From positions 240,779,101-240,843,100 of the forward strand of contig CM073590.1 in the NCBI GenBank assembly GCA_037074705.1: 64,000 nucleotides of DNA, given 5' to 3'. Position numbers and translations under genes: made by a program. Origin of the DNA: Zhengitettix transpicula (Eukaryota; Arthropoda; Insecta; Orthoptera; Tetrigidae). Position 1 is the stretch's first letter. Each line of letters starts with the position of its first letter. The notes beneath the pieces were generated by a model. That model was not told the origin of the DNA and did no database searches. It saw nothing but the letters and a program-made list of their open reading frames with translations. Below are positions 1 through 12,706 of the stretch, piece after piece.

Positions 1-516
1 AAAACCAACGCGTTATACCTGTATTTGAAGATCACCGTGTGTTTTGCTGACAGATCAGGTCAGACAAGAAGGTCAGTTGGGACAACAGGCGATGCAAGCT
101 GACGGCGACAGACACACAAACGGTAACTGGCAAGTTCTCTGAATCCTTGACGCAACTGAGATATCCGATCGTTTTTACGAGTTTGCAGTAATTAATATTT
201 TTGTATTTAAATAAGTAATTGTAAATAAATCGCTTAAAATACATTTTCTTTTTTAATTTCATTATTTAACTCGTAAAAGCTTCGGATGGAAAAGTTGACA
301 TTTTAGGAAACTCACCAATTAATTGAAGCGAAGCTCAGTTACGGTCTTTTGGGGGTGATTTGAATTACCATGATTGGGCTACGATGTAGAAATGCGTGTC
401 ACTAAATGTTTTGCAAAATCCATATATTCCAAGCATTCTACTTCAGGCTTCAACATTGACATTCATATTTTGAGGGATACACCGGAAGATGCGACAACTC
501 ATGTTGAAATTAATGA

Positions 517-791
517 ATAAGAAAAGACAGCCAATTCAGACAAAAAAGTGATAAATACCACACAACGTTTCTGGAATCCTTGTCACCTTCTCATCAGGTG
601 CGAAGAAGAGCCTAGAGCGACACAACTGCACTCCTCAGTTGGCAAGCTTTTGAGTTTTATCAACTGTGCAGTTGTGTCGCTCTAGGCTCTGCTTAGTGCC
701 TGATGAGAAGGTGACAAGGATACCCGGAACGTTGTGTGGTATTTATATTATCACTTCTTTTGTCTGTATTTGGCAATCTTTCTTCTTTCTT

Positions 792-822
<31 letters not shown>
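517..822. mobile_element. Foldback element FB1 with hammerhead-like cores
   Basis: Arms at about 517-630 and 667-788 are near-perfect inverted repeats around a ~36-base loop. Each arm has a motif of the CTGATGA ... GAAAC type: plus strand at 700-740, and minus strand at 568-598. The right arm runs into a (CTT)n tract at 781-822. No coding capacity. Arm fragments of the same family recur at 1205-1370, 22205-22350, 25899-26280, 36005-36160 and 48945-49480. Pseudo-LTRs in inverted orientation with hammerhead motifs are known from Penelope-like retroelements. That family assignment is inferred. Confidence 0.7.
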
Positions 823-832
823 TTATTATTAT
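781..832 (+). repeat. (CTT)n / (ATT)n microsatellite
   Basis: An uninterrupted run of CTT units followed by ATT units, at the right end of foldback FB1. It may be the element's tail. Confidence 0.85.
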
Positions 833-1204
833 ACCGTTTTTATGTGAGTATAAATTATCTGGGATGGACTTGATAATTATTTTGGCACTATTTGTCTCTG
901 CTTGTAAATCCAGGTCCAACTTATTGACCTAAGATTCGTTCACCCACAGACTTGGAAATTACAACCCTCCAAAAAATCCTATGTGAAATTATAATTCTTT
1001 ATATTTATATTATCCCTATCATGTAATAGAAGATTGAATGGCAAATGCGTCTGAAGAAGAAGTAAAAGAAGAGTTGGCAACGATATTACAAAAGCGGGTA
1101 GTCTTATAGCAGTCCCTTACACAACATTTCCTCCTACATTCCTAACATATTTTCTATCTAAAGCCCTCATTGAAGAAAACCATTATTAAAAAGGCTTTCT
1201 AGTT

Positions 1205-1370
1205 TTGTCAAGTGTGCAGTTGTGTCGCTCTAGGCCCTTCTTAGCACCTCACGACAGGGGACAAGGATCCCAGAAACGTTGTGTGGTATTTATATTATCA
1301 CTTTTTTCTCTGAATTGGCTAACTTTCGTATTCATTATTTTCAATCAGACGTAATTTTTTTTCCATTTTA
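1205..1370 (+). mobile_element. Single arm of the FB1 foldback family
   Basis: Shares with the FB1 right arm the CAGTTGTGTCGCTCTAGG segment, then CTCACGA (a decayed CTGACGA), GGGA...TCCC, GAAACGTTGTGTGGTATTTA and a T-rich end. No left arm is seen nearby, so it is a truncated copy. Confidence 0.6.
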
Positions 1371-1854
1371 CCATGTTGAAATTAGTCCAGCTTTTCTCCA
1401 GTGACCTGAGGCCCGTTATGCAGGTCCTCAGGCTCGTCACCGTCCGAAGGGCGACCCTGCACGGCGTCTGGACGACTACCAGAGGGACCGGTTGAAGAGG
1501 GAAGCCGCGATGTCAAACAGCATGGTATTGCGCAGTTAATCCAATTTATAAACAGCTGCATTGCTTTCGGCTCTCAATCCAACATAATTAATGCTACGGG
1601 GTTGTCAATATTATTACAGGACTCGAAGCACGAGACCCAGAGAGTAAATTGTCATTTGTATAATTAATTTTCAAATTGTGGTTGTTGCTTATGAAATTAA
1701 ATACAATCACAAATAAAAACAATTTTCTATTAACATTTAAATCCTTTGAATCTATTTCAATACTGTTAATATAAAGAAACATGATTTTAACTTGTTAACT
1801 TTTTTTATGATGTTCTTTATCCAGCCAAAGGAGCGCAACATCGTATGTTATCTT

Positions 1855-1950
1855 TATAATATGTCTGTGTTAAAATATACGAATTAGACAGAACAGCCGA
1901 GTGATAATATGTGACTTCATTTTGTCTGTTATTGGGCTATTGTACCAAAT
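1855..1950. repeat. Terminal fragments of the FB2/FB5-type foldback family
   Basis: GTCTGTGTTAAAATATAC followed by GAATTAGACA, then TTTTGTCTGTTATTGGGCTA about 60 bases on. These are the two ends seen in the longer copies at 16995-17184 and 39389-39911. The middle is missing, as if deleted. Confidence 0.45.
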
Positions 1951-2253
1951 TAAAATTAAATAACCCAATTTTGTACTAATAAAAATGGAAGCTATAATTA
2001 TGTTGTTTGATTGTGTTTCGCATAAATGTTACATGCGTAGAGGAATTTCAACCAAATTCCGTAAAAGTTTTATTTACAATCTGTGAAAATGACTCCATGG
2101 GGAGATAAGAAACTCTTAGGGATGTGGTGGAAAGGTGGTGGCATTTAAAAGTAGGCTAATGTGAAAACGATCCATATTAACACCGAATAAATAGATTTCG
2201 GGATACAAGAGATTAATAGTGTGATTCTCCAGTGTGAGTTTGAACCTTCCCAG

Positions 2254-2751
2254 AGAGCTCTGGACGGCGCTACCTTTGGGGATGCCTTCACTTCTCTCTG
2301 GTTTTTTTTTCAACTAAGGTTCCCACATGCCGAGGCACCTCGGCCTGTTTTGAGAGGTGTATGTTCCGGGATCGCAGACTATGGGCATACGGTAGAGGTT
2401 GTCCGCAGTTCCTATTGGAATAGTCGGTCAGCTGCCTCCTAAACTGGTCAAGGGAAAGCTGCGACCCCACAGCTAACCCCTCTCCCGCCATCGGAAGGGC
2501 GTGTGACAAGTACCAAACGCCCGACCTACCTGATACAGGTTTTTCAAGGGTTTTTCATGCACCACTTTTATGCGAATTGCCGGGTAGGATCCTTAAACCA
2601 TAGCTCGGGGGCCCTAGTTAACCCTTGACTACCTTCCTCTACCTATCCGCATCCCCCCTTTCACTCCCTTTCCTATGCTATAAGGGTGGAGGTGCCTCTA
2701 TGTGGATAACCTTATACATAGCCTGTCTACACCTTCTTCTTCTTCTAATAG
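2254..2751 (+). mobile_element. R1 dispersed element, copy A
   Basis: R1 family member running from CTACCTTTGGGGATGCC to AGCCTGTCTACACC and a short (TTC)n tail. It lacks the 5' hairpin block. Shared landmarks include GGCACCTCGGCCTGTTTTGA, GAATAGTCGG, CAGCTGCCTCCTAAACTGGT and the run GGGGGCCCTAGTTAACCCTT. Confidence 0.85.
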
Positions 2752-3142
2752 AGATTGGTGTAGAATCCATTTATTTCGGGCTCTCTGAGTGAAACACTGA
2801 CATTCACCCTGCCGGTTAAGTTCACGCTCAGGCATCCTCAGGGATGTAACAAGGTGAAACTGCTCCAAAATTGACCATGCTAGAAAAGAATCCGTCGTTT
2901 TCGGTGTCGTTTCGATGCCGGTTAAGTGACGTGTGACAGCTCGACGGGTTAAGGGATTAGTGTTGAATTAATTTCATTTTTCGATGTAATGTTTGGATAT
3001 TGGATATTGAACACCCTGGCAACGGTTTTAACTAGTAGTAACCCCTAAAAGATATTAAAAGTGTAAAATGAGCCTTACAGATCATTTTATCATAAGATCC
3101 ACTTATATGGAGCAGCATACCGGGATCCGTATAGAAGAAAAA

Positions 3143-3410
3143 AATCAGACAGAATCCTTAGAAAGGGTTCAGAAAAGGGCCACGAAATTCGTACAGATAA
3201 GACGTGGACATGGGAGCGAAAAAGTAAAGCTGCTAGGATGGGATATGCTACAGGAGAGAAGGGAAACAGCCAGGCTACACTTTTTCTTTAAAACCTTTGC
3301 AGGTCAAAATTCGTGGCCGGGGACGACTGACCACGTGTTCAAATTAAATGTCAGGCAGGAAAAAAATAGATGTTGGAAAATACACATTCCTAAATACGAC
3401 AATAAATATT
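3143..3410 (+). pseudogene. Non-LTR reverse transcriptase C-terminal fragment
   Basis: One open frame carries LERVQKRATKFV, then LGWDMLQERRETARL. This is the segment found after the RT domain of many insect non-LTR retrotransposons (L-x-x-V-Q-x-R-A ... LGW..L..RR...RL). The rest of the element is missing on both sides. A dead fragment. The clade (Jockey/CR1-like) cannot be fixed. Confidence 0.75.
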
Positions 3411-3639
3411 TCTTTCTAACGGAAAGAAATATTAGTCTTAATCTGAACTATCTAGTGAATATAGGGTAGTGAAGTGACAGTGCTACGTTAAACAGATTAA
3501 AATGAAATAAAGTAAAATAGTAACATTTCTTGTCTTCTTAGATAGTTAAATAGTTACGTAATCTCTATTTACACATGTATTCCCACTGTTCTTTTTTTTT
3601 TCACAGGCCAGAACAATATAAATTATTTCATATATATAT

Positions 3640-4468
3640 AGAGAGAGAGATTGAAGTGACCACCAATGTGTAATAAAAGACTTTTTTAAATTAATTTCTG
3701 TAATATTTGCATTGTCGGCGAAAAATTGACGCCATACCATTGTAAGTAACAGTCAGCGTGGCGCAATAATGCGGAGATTGGAAATGTTTCCCGTCTCTAT
3801 TCTTGTCGGCGGCGTGTGTGATAGGAGGAGAGCTTTTGCAAAGCAGGTAGTCTGTTTTTTGGAGGCCGGCCGATGATGGTCATTGTAAGTCTGTTCTCGC
3901 GAGTAACCAAGTAACGGTCGCGCTAGGTTGACTCTGGGTAACGACTGATATTGGACGCATTCATCCTAAGAAATTAAATCACTTTTAAAGTAAAGTCGGC
4001 ACATACATGTAGGACGAAAGAAAGTTATTTATCAAATGTTGGAGAAGTGTCCGATGGTCAGTTGGCCGGAAATTTAGCAAAGTGAACCAAAGTTGTGAGC
4101 AGATTTAGGTTGTGAACAGTGAATGGCCACTTAACATAAGTTTTCTTTAAAAGAAAACTAGTGAAGTGAACAAGTAGTGTAGTACAAGAGCAGCTCTGAT
4201 AATATGTAAAAAGCTTCCATTGTAACCTTATATAAAAATGCGTACCGTAAGATTTTTTTTAAATTTCTGTAGATTTCAGATTTATTTATTTTTTATATTA
4301 ATTTTTGCTGAAAATTTAATTATTATTTTTTGTAACATTTTGGTTCCTCTGTAATTTGGTAATTGTTTGTTTACTATCACTGTTTGAGGCCCATTTTTTT
4401 TACATTAATTAACACCGCAACGTGGTGGCTTATTTTATTTTCTTAAATTGTATACTAATACATATATA
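3640..4468. other. No gene recognised
   Basis: Mixed-composition DNA. I find no recognisable coding or repeat feature beyond a short (TA)(GA) microsatellite around 3632-3650. Confidence 0.4.
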
Positions 4469-4469
4469 T

Positions 4470-5118
4470 TGTAGAGAATAACATCGGTAAGTGGCCGCCC
4501 TTGTGTCCGCGGGCCTGAGAAGGAATACATTAAACGTGCACGTGTGCCTGCCCGAGAGGACAAAAGAAGCCGCGGGTACGCGTCCCTTTTTTTGCATCGT
4601 TTGAGGGGGGGGGGGGCGGAGTACGAATATATACGCCGAACCCGGGTGAAAGTGGACAGACGCAGGCAGACTGACAGATAGAGGACGTAAAGTGGAGTGA
4701 GAGAGGCGAGAGGGTGGAATATCCAGGCGAGCGGTAGCGAACAAAAGTTTTTTGGAGAGACGTCCATCGCGGGGAGGCTGAAGAAGGAGATCGTGTGCTG
4801 CTTACTACAAGACCAGTGATACACTGCAAGTCGGCTGACGCCACAAGTTAAGGTAAGGATCACCATTTCTGTAAAGTGCCTTCAAAAGTTGAATTTTTTT
4901 ACACAGTACGTAAATAGGCTCTGTTCTTGAATAGCTACCAAACCGCCCACATTACCCTGTAGAGAAGGAGGAATTTATATCCAAGCCGGAGGTAATGATA
5001 ATTTTTTTTGCAGACCAATGTATATCTGCTGGCGCCCAATAATATTTTTAATGTATTTTTTTTAATTTCATGTTATACAGTTTTTTTATATATTTAGTAT
5101 TAAAGGCTAATCATTACA
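4470..5118 (+). mobile_element. Solo-LTR-like element, family T2, copy 1
   Basis: Begins TGTAGAGAATAACA and ends CTAATCATTACA (TG...CA). It is flanked by AT-only sequence and matches 39989-40624 over its whole length. A CTGGCGCCCAATAAT segment about 90 bases before the end recalls a retroviral-type primer site but lies inside the unit in both copies. No coding region. A direct target duplication cannot be resolved because the target is (AT)n. Confidence 0.6.
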
Positions 5119-5997
5119 ATATATATTTCAAAATTGATCTTTAATCAATATAATTCTATATTTATACATTTATTTACAGCTGAAGTAATATCCCCAAAAC
5201 TGGTCTATATATTTAAAATAATTATATTCATTTATTCTAATTTCATTTATTTAATTTGTAAGTTCATGCATGTACCACCAGGTAAAGTCCCCATTTGTAG
5301 ACTAAATAAAAACATACATACATACTTTTTTTGTAATCAATATTATGTGCCGTTTGTGTGACAACGTAGCCTAATTTGTTTCCCTCAGTAATGTCAACTG
5401 TCTAATCAAAACAAAATTGAAGCTAAACCCATGTAATCGTAATAGTGTACAAAAGCTCACCCGGAAAAATACTCTCCATGAGGAAGGGATGGAAGGAAAG
5501 GAGGAAATGAGAAGAAAAGGGCTAACAAAGTACAGATACACCACACAGGGTAATGACGGTTCGGGACTGCCACAACACGCAGACGATTCTCTCATTAACA
5601 GAGTATTGTTCACTTTCATAGACACTGAGGTCATAAAATGATCTCTCCCTTTGTGCCCGTCATTAAAGCTATATACAAGATAATGTTTTTTTGTTCCCTC
5701 GTTACTGTTTCCAGGACTCAGAGTCACAAACAAAGAGGCGTTCTAATTTTCGTTCCAATTTGTTCTTGTTCCCCTTTTTTTGCGTTATAGAGGAAGGAGG
5801 GGGGGATGAGTTATTTCCGGTAATACTTGGACATAATAGTTGTTGATTATCCTTTTTGAGACTTGAAGAATAATCGGACGTTGAATTCAGAGAGGAAAGG
5901 ATGATAAATTCCATTTAAACATTGAATTACAAAATCAAATCGGATTTGAAGAAAAAAGTAAGACATTACGTGTATATATATATAAATATATATGTAT

Positions 5998-6545
5998 TGT
6001 AATACTAATTAGAGGCCATTAATTGTTTTAATATAATTGGATTGTTAACGGTACAATTTCTTGAAAGCAACAATCACGGTTCTTTGTCGGCGATAGTTGT
6101 AGGAAAACCGCGCGCTCGTACGGAAGTCAGTCCGGCGAACGTTTCGAGAGAGTGAGGAGGTTGACCTAAAACGTACGAATAGCGTGGTCCAGGAAGTTCA
6201 ACTGCGAGATCTATTAAACTCTGTAAAACACAAGTAAATAGTTCCTGACGGAGCGACTCCTGATATAAAATCGCAAAAGGTTTGCACCACACAGACCGAA
6301 GTAACATTTCGCATAAAGGCATCGAGGAGACACACGTCCGAGGGCTGACCCAGGGAGCGGCTGATCCCAAAATTCCAGGTGGAATAACAACGAGAACTAC
6401 GACCGTGTGTATTAATAATGATGTGTAGAATCAGTGAATAACGGCCTTTTTAGTGAGTTGTGCCCTCAAGCTCCAAGAATCAGATCTCGTACCAGAAAGA
6501 CATTCGTGAGTACAAACAATTATTTAAAGTCTGTATTCAGTCTTA
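5998..6545 (+). mobile_element. LTR-like element, family T1, 5' part
   Basis: Starts TGTAATACTAATTAGAGG after a (TA)n run and follows the copy at 18988-19713 closely: GGCCATTAATTGTTT, GTGTGTATTAATAATGATGT, CCAAGAATCAGAT, GACATTCGTGAGTAC. It then stops matching, so the 3' part is lost. Its short open frames look spurious. Confidence 0.6.
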
Positions 6546-6721
6546 TACAATTTAACATCAGACATTAAATTTATTATTATTTTACTATTAGGTTTTTTAG
6601 TGTTAAATGATTTTTCTTCTAAGTTTCCTGGTATTTTCTTGCAACAAGGTATCGTTGAATACGGATTTTACTCGTAAATCGTGCATTTAGAGGTGCAGCT
6701 TTTTTAAGAATCTGAACGTTG

Positions 6722-7092
6722 TCTTGGGTATACGGTAAGAGTTGTCCTCTGTTTCCATTGGAATAGTTGGCCAGCTGCCTCCTAAACTGGTCGAGGCACG
6801 GAGAAGGGAATGCTGTGTCCCCACAGCAAACTCCTCTCCCGCTATCGGAAGGGCGTGGGACAAGTACCCAATGCCCGAGCTACCTGATGCAGGTTTTCTA
6901 GGGTTTTCCCTGCATTTCTTTAGGCGAATGCCGGGTAGGATCCTTAAAATATAGCCCGGGGGCCCTAGTTAACCCTTGGCTACCTTCCTCTACCCATCCG
7001 CATCCCCCCTTTCAAATCCCTTCCTACGCTATTAAAGGGGAGTTGCCCAACGTGGGATTACCCTCATGTAGCCTGTTGCCCTAAAAAAAAGA
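6722..7092 (+). mobile_element. R1 dispersed element, copy B (5'-truncated)
   Basis: Enters the R1 consensus at GGTATACGGTAAGAGTTG and runs to the A-rich end GTTGCCCTAAAAAAAA. The hairpin block and first ~150 bases are missing, as is usual for 5'-truncated retrotransposed copies. Confidence 0.85.
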
Positions 7093-8600
7093 AGTCTCAG
7101 AGACGTCGTTTACATTTTTCAGTAATTTTTTTTATGTCATTTCCAAGGACTTGTTTTGTACTCCAATTAACCCCGAGTCTATAGGAAGGGGATGTTACGT
7201 GTGACGTAAGCACCTTTCACCCTGATGTAGAGGGGTCATTACCTGCGATATCTACGGTTAGCGCTGACCTTGGCGAGATCACAAAGGGCCGCCGTTATCA
7301 GCGTCACCTTCCTCTGGAGGCCCATAAACATCTGTTGTTTGTCTTGTATGGACAAAGCCCGCCTCCGCTAACGAAGTGTCGAGCCGCAGCCAACGTCGTA
7401 ATGAGGGAACCCTTACAAATGGCACGGGCGATATTATTACCACACCACAGAAACACGCCGAGGCTGAAGGAACGAGCTTTTATACAACCTCACATCCACC
7501 CACCCACGACCGAGAAAAAAAAAATGGGCCTCAAATAAAAATGGAAGAAAATAAAAGACCGAAACACAAACAAATAATCTCTGGGTAGTTGAAAGGAGTG
7601 GGCAGACAGACACAGTCTTCTGGGTGAAACGAACGATTCTTTTCCCGTAAAAATAATTCATTCGGCGACACGTGCCGCGTTCTCGTTGCAATATTCGTTA
7701 AATTACATTACTAGAAAAATTCAGAACATTATTAGAATACGCAAACAATGGAGGGCGAGAAACAATGAGGATGTCTGCGTGAGAGGAAACGAAAAGAAAT
7801 AACAACGAGAACTCCACTTCCCACTCCAACCTCATCCTTTTTAGAAAATTAATGAAAAGCGTCGGTTGTGGTTGTCTTGATGTATGGTTTGCCAAAGTGT
7901 TTAGTTAAAACTGCATAAATGCCAAGGGGCTTAATAAATTAACCTTTGCGGAATTCTGCGTCGAGTTTCTGACGTCGCCATTATGAATTCAATGAGATAA
8001 GTCCCCGGTACATCCAGTCAGTATTTTCTATTTAATTATGGATCTTGATAATTACGGTAATTGTTCTCCTCTAGACCGTGAAATATTTAAGCTGCAATTA
8101 GATGGAACCATATCTACTAGTTAACATATACAATCGACTTCTACCCCAGAAACGGTCAAGGGGAAAATAATTCTAACATGAAATTAATAACTGGGTTTAA
8201 AAATCATGAAACACTTGTATAGTATATTTATTTCAATTTACTTAATGTAACTGTAAATAAATATATAAAGTGTTTGAACTTGAATTGTTTTAGATTAAAT
8301 CACTCCAGTGTTAAGCTATAAATTGAATGCTTATCGAATTTTGTCATGATTCCAGTGCAATTTCATTCTTTTATAAAATTATATACAACATAATTTTCAT
8401 TTAAACTAACATAATTTACTTACTACTTCCAAATCCAGGGAAATGAATATTCAACAGAAAAAAAACTGCTTTACACATTTAAGCATAAATCTCTGATCAA
8501 AGAAGTGGCCATAACAGTTCTATGGAACCACTATGGTCTTGTTTTGCTGTTATTCTAAAAGAAGGAAATCAAATTTAACTTTCAAGTTTTCAAATTGTGG
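7093..8600. other. No gene recognised
   Basis: The part at 7150-7500 is less AT-rich than its surroundings. Several short open frames overlap there in different phases, none with a recognisable motif. The rest is AT-rich and featureless to me. Confidence 0.4.
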
Positions 8601-8609
8601 CCAAATCGT

Positions 8610-9240
8610 TTACTAAGGCTGAAGACAAATAAAGGTAGGGGATCCCCAAGGTTCCACTTTGGGTCCATATATCAATATATATATATGTGTGTGTGCGTGT
8701 GTGTGTGTGTGTGAGAGAGAGACAGAGAGAGAGAGTGTGATATATATATATATATATATATCAATCAATTCTCCGAGGTTCTAGTCACTTTTTGGAACAA
8801 GATAACATATTTTCAATTTTGTCGTGTAAACAAAACGCTTTACAAGAAGAAGCAATGATTCATTAAACCAATATCTTCTTTTGGTTCAGTAAATGGCTTG
8901 TCAATTAATTCTGGTAGAACACATTTCAAGTTGTTGGATATAACGTGGTATTCCATATTTGGTAAAAATAAAGACAGAAAATTATAAAATTACTGCTTAA
9001 TGCACAAAAAAAAGTTCTTATAATAGTCTGTGGACAGTAAATTATACTTGAAGTATCATATGAATGCTCTTCCACAACAATTAGACACAGGCAAATCTAT
9101 TGTTAAAATGATAATGGAGTGAATTGAACATTAATTAGTTTACTTTGCATATTTTGAGTCATTATTGCCTTGGGAATCTGAATGGAAAAAGAGACTTTTT
9201 ATTTGTCCCAGAACCAGGTTGTTAAACTAATATGTTAAAT
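8610..9240 (+). pseudogene. Decayed non-LTR reverse transcriptase
   Basis: Frames shift repeatedly, but three RT landmarks appear in order. GDPQGSTLGPYI at about 8640 is the VPQGSxLGP motif. NGLSINSGRTHF at about 8890-8930 is the N.LSLN..KT motif. YFAYFESLLPW at about 9140 is the thumb-region motif. A compound microsatellite (8668-8760) now occupies the place of the catalytic FADD box. Clearly dead. Confidence 0.65.
8668..8762 (+). repeat. Compound (TA)n(TG)n(GA)n(TA)n microsatellite
   Basis: Consecutive short TA, TG, GA and TA runs inside the reverse transcriptase remnant. Confidence 0.9.
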
Positions 9241-11029
9241 TTATTCAAAAAGATCATACAGAGGAAACTAGGAATTATTAATATTAGGTATGTGTGAGTA
9301 AATCCAATCAGTATTGTGATTGTGAATAACAGTCTGAAGTAATTACTTCTTTTTTAATAAATAAAGTCAATGTTACACATGAAGTAACAAAACTTTTACT
9401 TATTTTCATTGTTATAACTCACATTCAAAATTAATAAAAAATTAATTTTAAAAAAGATTACATGTACATGCATATATTAACAAAAATATAATTACAAAAA
9501 CGGATTCTGAAAGAAACGTAATGTTGCACAGAAAATCTTTGTTTAAATTAATTCTTAACTGGCTCCTTTGCCATTATATGTTATTAAAAATTTATAACAG
9601 GCTGATTAATTCATGGCAGTAGAAATACAGACTGAAAACAAATTTCAATGTAACCTTTTGATTTATGTAAGATACAGGAAGAAATGTAAAATAATAATGA
9701 AGGTGATAATAAAAATTTAAATAAAACCACTAATATAATTTTTTAACAATTTATAACCTATTGACACCTGGCTAATATACATGGCTAATTATTATTGAAG
9801 GTTTCTGTCTGAGTCACCTTTCACAAAAAAATATACTCCTAATACTGACAATTAATGGTTATTATTGAAATAATCTGACCCATTGTTCCTGTTTTCTCAG
9901 CTTATACAACAGCATGTAGGTAGGTGAGCAAGTCACAATGTCACATTGGATGGAAAAGTTGGTCACAAATTATTTAATTTTAGTATGAAATTGTGAGTAT
10001 TTAAATTGGAGCTAATGTTGTTGGAGAAGAAATTGGTTAAATAAAGAGTGGTAAAAGGAACACGACGCACAAGAACAGAAGCAAAGCATTTTTATTATTA
10101 TTTTATCACCTTTATTTGGCTATTTATTTATGTATACTTTTAACACAGACATTTTATATTTTTAATTTCTAATCCTTCAGATATATTATTTCTCATTCCA
10201 TTAGTCCTCATTCGAGAAAACAGGATACGTCATAACATAAGATTACAATAAAATAATAAATTATTACAATTGTAAAGGTTAAAAAACAAATATTATACTT
10301 TACAAAAAATATTATACAATTTAAAACAACGTTAAAGACATTAATTTGTAATTAAAATATTCCGAAGCAGAAAATGAGGACTTTTTTGATTCTTGAAATT
10401 TTAAGCTAAAAATTATCTTTTAAAAAATTATATCTATTTAAAAAATAAGAATTTGTCTATTTAGCCGAATAATATAATTATCACTTTTATTTATGGGCCG
10501 CAGGATATTTTGAAGCGAATACGAAACACTTCCACGACACTCAAAAAAAAGGTTGAGTGGCACAAGATTGAACCTTACGGGACACACAATGAATACTTGT
10601 GGCGGCGAGATTAAGTTCAATAATTAATCGCCCCGTCTGAGTTTTCGTCCTCAGAACATCCACGATTCTGTGGGTTTGTCAACGAATTTTGCTGGAAACT
10701 GTTCTGTTCTCAGTACAAAAATTAGTCAAATTACGTTCTGCGCCAAAGGTAATTCTAAATAATTCATCCTTGTGGTAACATCGCGTGTTTGTAAATTTGT
10801 GTGTTTGAGCTACTGTAGTGAATAATTCCATCTTTTCCTTTTTTAAGTCGCCCTCAGTGCATCGTTGCATCTGCATTACCTTTTTTATGAAAATGCATTA
10901 CATGTATTTTTTTTCTCTCTAAAAGCAGTGGTGCACATCCAGCAGTTACGCAAAATATATTCTTCGTTAAGGAAGCTTCTCAAATTATAGTCAATTAAAT
11001 TAAAATTAAAAGTACAAAATATTCTATAT
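9241..11029. other. AT-rich DNA with only a foldback-family end
   Basis: At 10082-10160 there is the GCAAAGCATTTTTATTATTA ... TTTGGCTATTTATTTATGTA ... TTTTAACACAGAC end of the foldback family also seen at 26220-26280. The remainder shows nothing I can name. Confidence 0.45.
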
Positions 11030-11915
11030 TGTAATGGCAATTAATTAGGCCATTAATTGTCTGGACATAAAATTTGAATTGTTTGATAAATCCATTACAG
11101 CGGCCTGATCGAACAAAGCATTAATGGGAAATCGAGTTCAGCTGCTTTTGTTGAAAAGTCAAAATGGCGTTTGCGCGCATGAAAGTCTAGCAGTTTTACG
11201 TTTACATCCAGCCAGGAAAGTTTAAAGCAGCCAGGAAAGGAAGTCAGTTTTTTTTACGTCTACAGCCAGGAGCTAAAGAAAAGTTAGTTCGCTCCGAAAG
11301 AATAAACAGTTAAAATAAATCTTCAAGGAGATACGTTGCACTTTAAGTTCAATTCAGTAAAAGACTAATAAATCTACGAATCATAGGGTTCCTGTAAGGC
11401 AAGCAGGCATCAGATAGCGGACAATCAGGAGGATCATCCGAGTTCCTGGGAGCCTATCAATGTTGACTTCCATAGTGTAAAATCTGTGAGTCGACATTTA
11501 GAATCAGTGTATAATTTTGCAATAGTGAACTTCCGAAACCAAAAAGAATGCTGGTACCAGCTGGACAGATGTAAGTAACAAAACCAAATCTAATGATTAA
11601 TTGTAAACTTTAATTTAAGGATAAAGTCAGATTTCGTTCTCTTTTAATTGTCAATCAAAGTTAATTTCTTTACTTTTTAATTTCTTTCATTCTATCGACA
11701 TATTGTTTAGGTAAATTGTAAACTGTTTTGTTACTGAGATTTTAAATCAATTTGTTGTGTTCATTATCAAACCCAGTCAAGGTCCTGAGAGAAGCAGTTC
11801 TCAAATTTTGTGTTTGTAATTATCTTTTATTGCCACAAAATAAAATAAAAATATTTTGTTTGTTAATTTTGATTATTATTTCATTTAATAAACGACCTAC
11901 CATTTGATTATTACA
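11030..11915 (+). mobile_element. Solo-LTR-like element, family T1, diverged full-length copy
   Basis: Opens TGTAATGGCAATTAATTAGG, closes TTTGATTATTACA. Shares GGCCATTAATTGT, GTCAGATTTCGTTCT and TATCAAACCCAGT...CCTGAGA with the copies at 15170 and 18988. The central ~400 bases differ strongly from copy 18988, so this is a separate subfamily. No primer-binding site follows, so it is best read as a solo LTR. Confidence 0.6.
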
Positions 11916-12417
11916 ATTTATTTCCTTCATAACTATTTGATTAGATTTATTTTAGATTAGAGTATCTGTCAATATTATTAGTCCTCAGTTGTGAAAATAG
12001 GATTCTTTGCTGTTAAATGTAAGTATAAATGATTCAAAAATAAACAAAGCAATACTGTCTCCAAATAACACTTTTATAAAAACCGTAAGAAGTAAAACAG
12101 AAATATTTTAATAGTAATAAAATAACTAATGCAAATGATTAGTAAGATTAAAAATATCCGAGAAAACATACAAAATAAAAAATTAATATAGTACACATAC
12201 AAGACTTTTGCAGCGAAATGTTTTTATCTATTACAAGAACGATCAAGAAACAGTCTTCATATATTAAGGTCCCTATTTTTATCCCAAATCACATTTTGTT
12301 AAAAACAAAAAACTTTCAGAGCATTTTTAGAATATACTGACGCCAAACTCTCCCAGTTTCAATCTACGCCCAAAATATTTTTAATCGGAAGAAATGAAGG
12401 AGTTGTAGTAGACATAG

Positions 12418-12706
12418 TGACCACTCCCCTCTTATAGAGGATGCGGAATGGTATAACAAGGTAGATAAGGGTTGGCTAGGGTCCCCGGTCTGTAGTTTTA
12501 AGGATCCTACCCGGTAATTCGCCTAAAAGTGATTCAGGGAAAATACTATCAAAAACGACATCTGGTAGGTCGGGCTCTTGCTACTTGTCACACGTCCTTC
12601 CGATGGCGGAAAGGGGTTTGCTGCGGGTACGCTTCATTCCCTTCTCCGTGTCTAGAACAGTTTAGGAGGCAGCTGGCCGACTATTCCAATAGGAATAGTT
12701 GTCACT
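12418..12706 (-). mobile_element. R1 dispersed element, copy C (partial)
   Basis: Minus-strand copy covering the 3' ~290 bases. Divergence is higher than in other copies, suggesting an older insertion. Confidence 0.75.

Noticed and set aside
2221..2509. Open frames on both strands repeated at many R1 copies (e.g. 23202, 33144, 48393)
   Set aside because: R1 is read in different frames in different copies with stops. There is no conserved protein.
4435..4866. Overlapping minus-strand frames of 104-143 codons
   Set aside because: They lie inside the T2 element and recur at 39903-40391 with frame changes. No motif.
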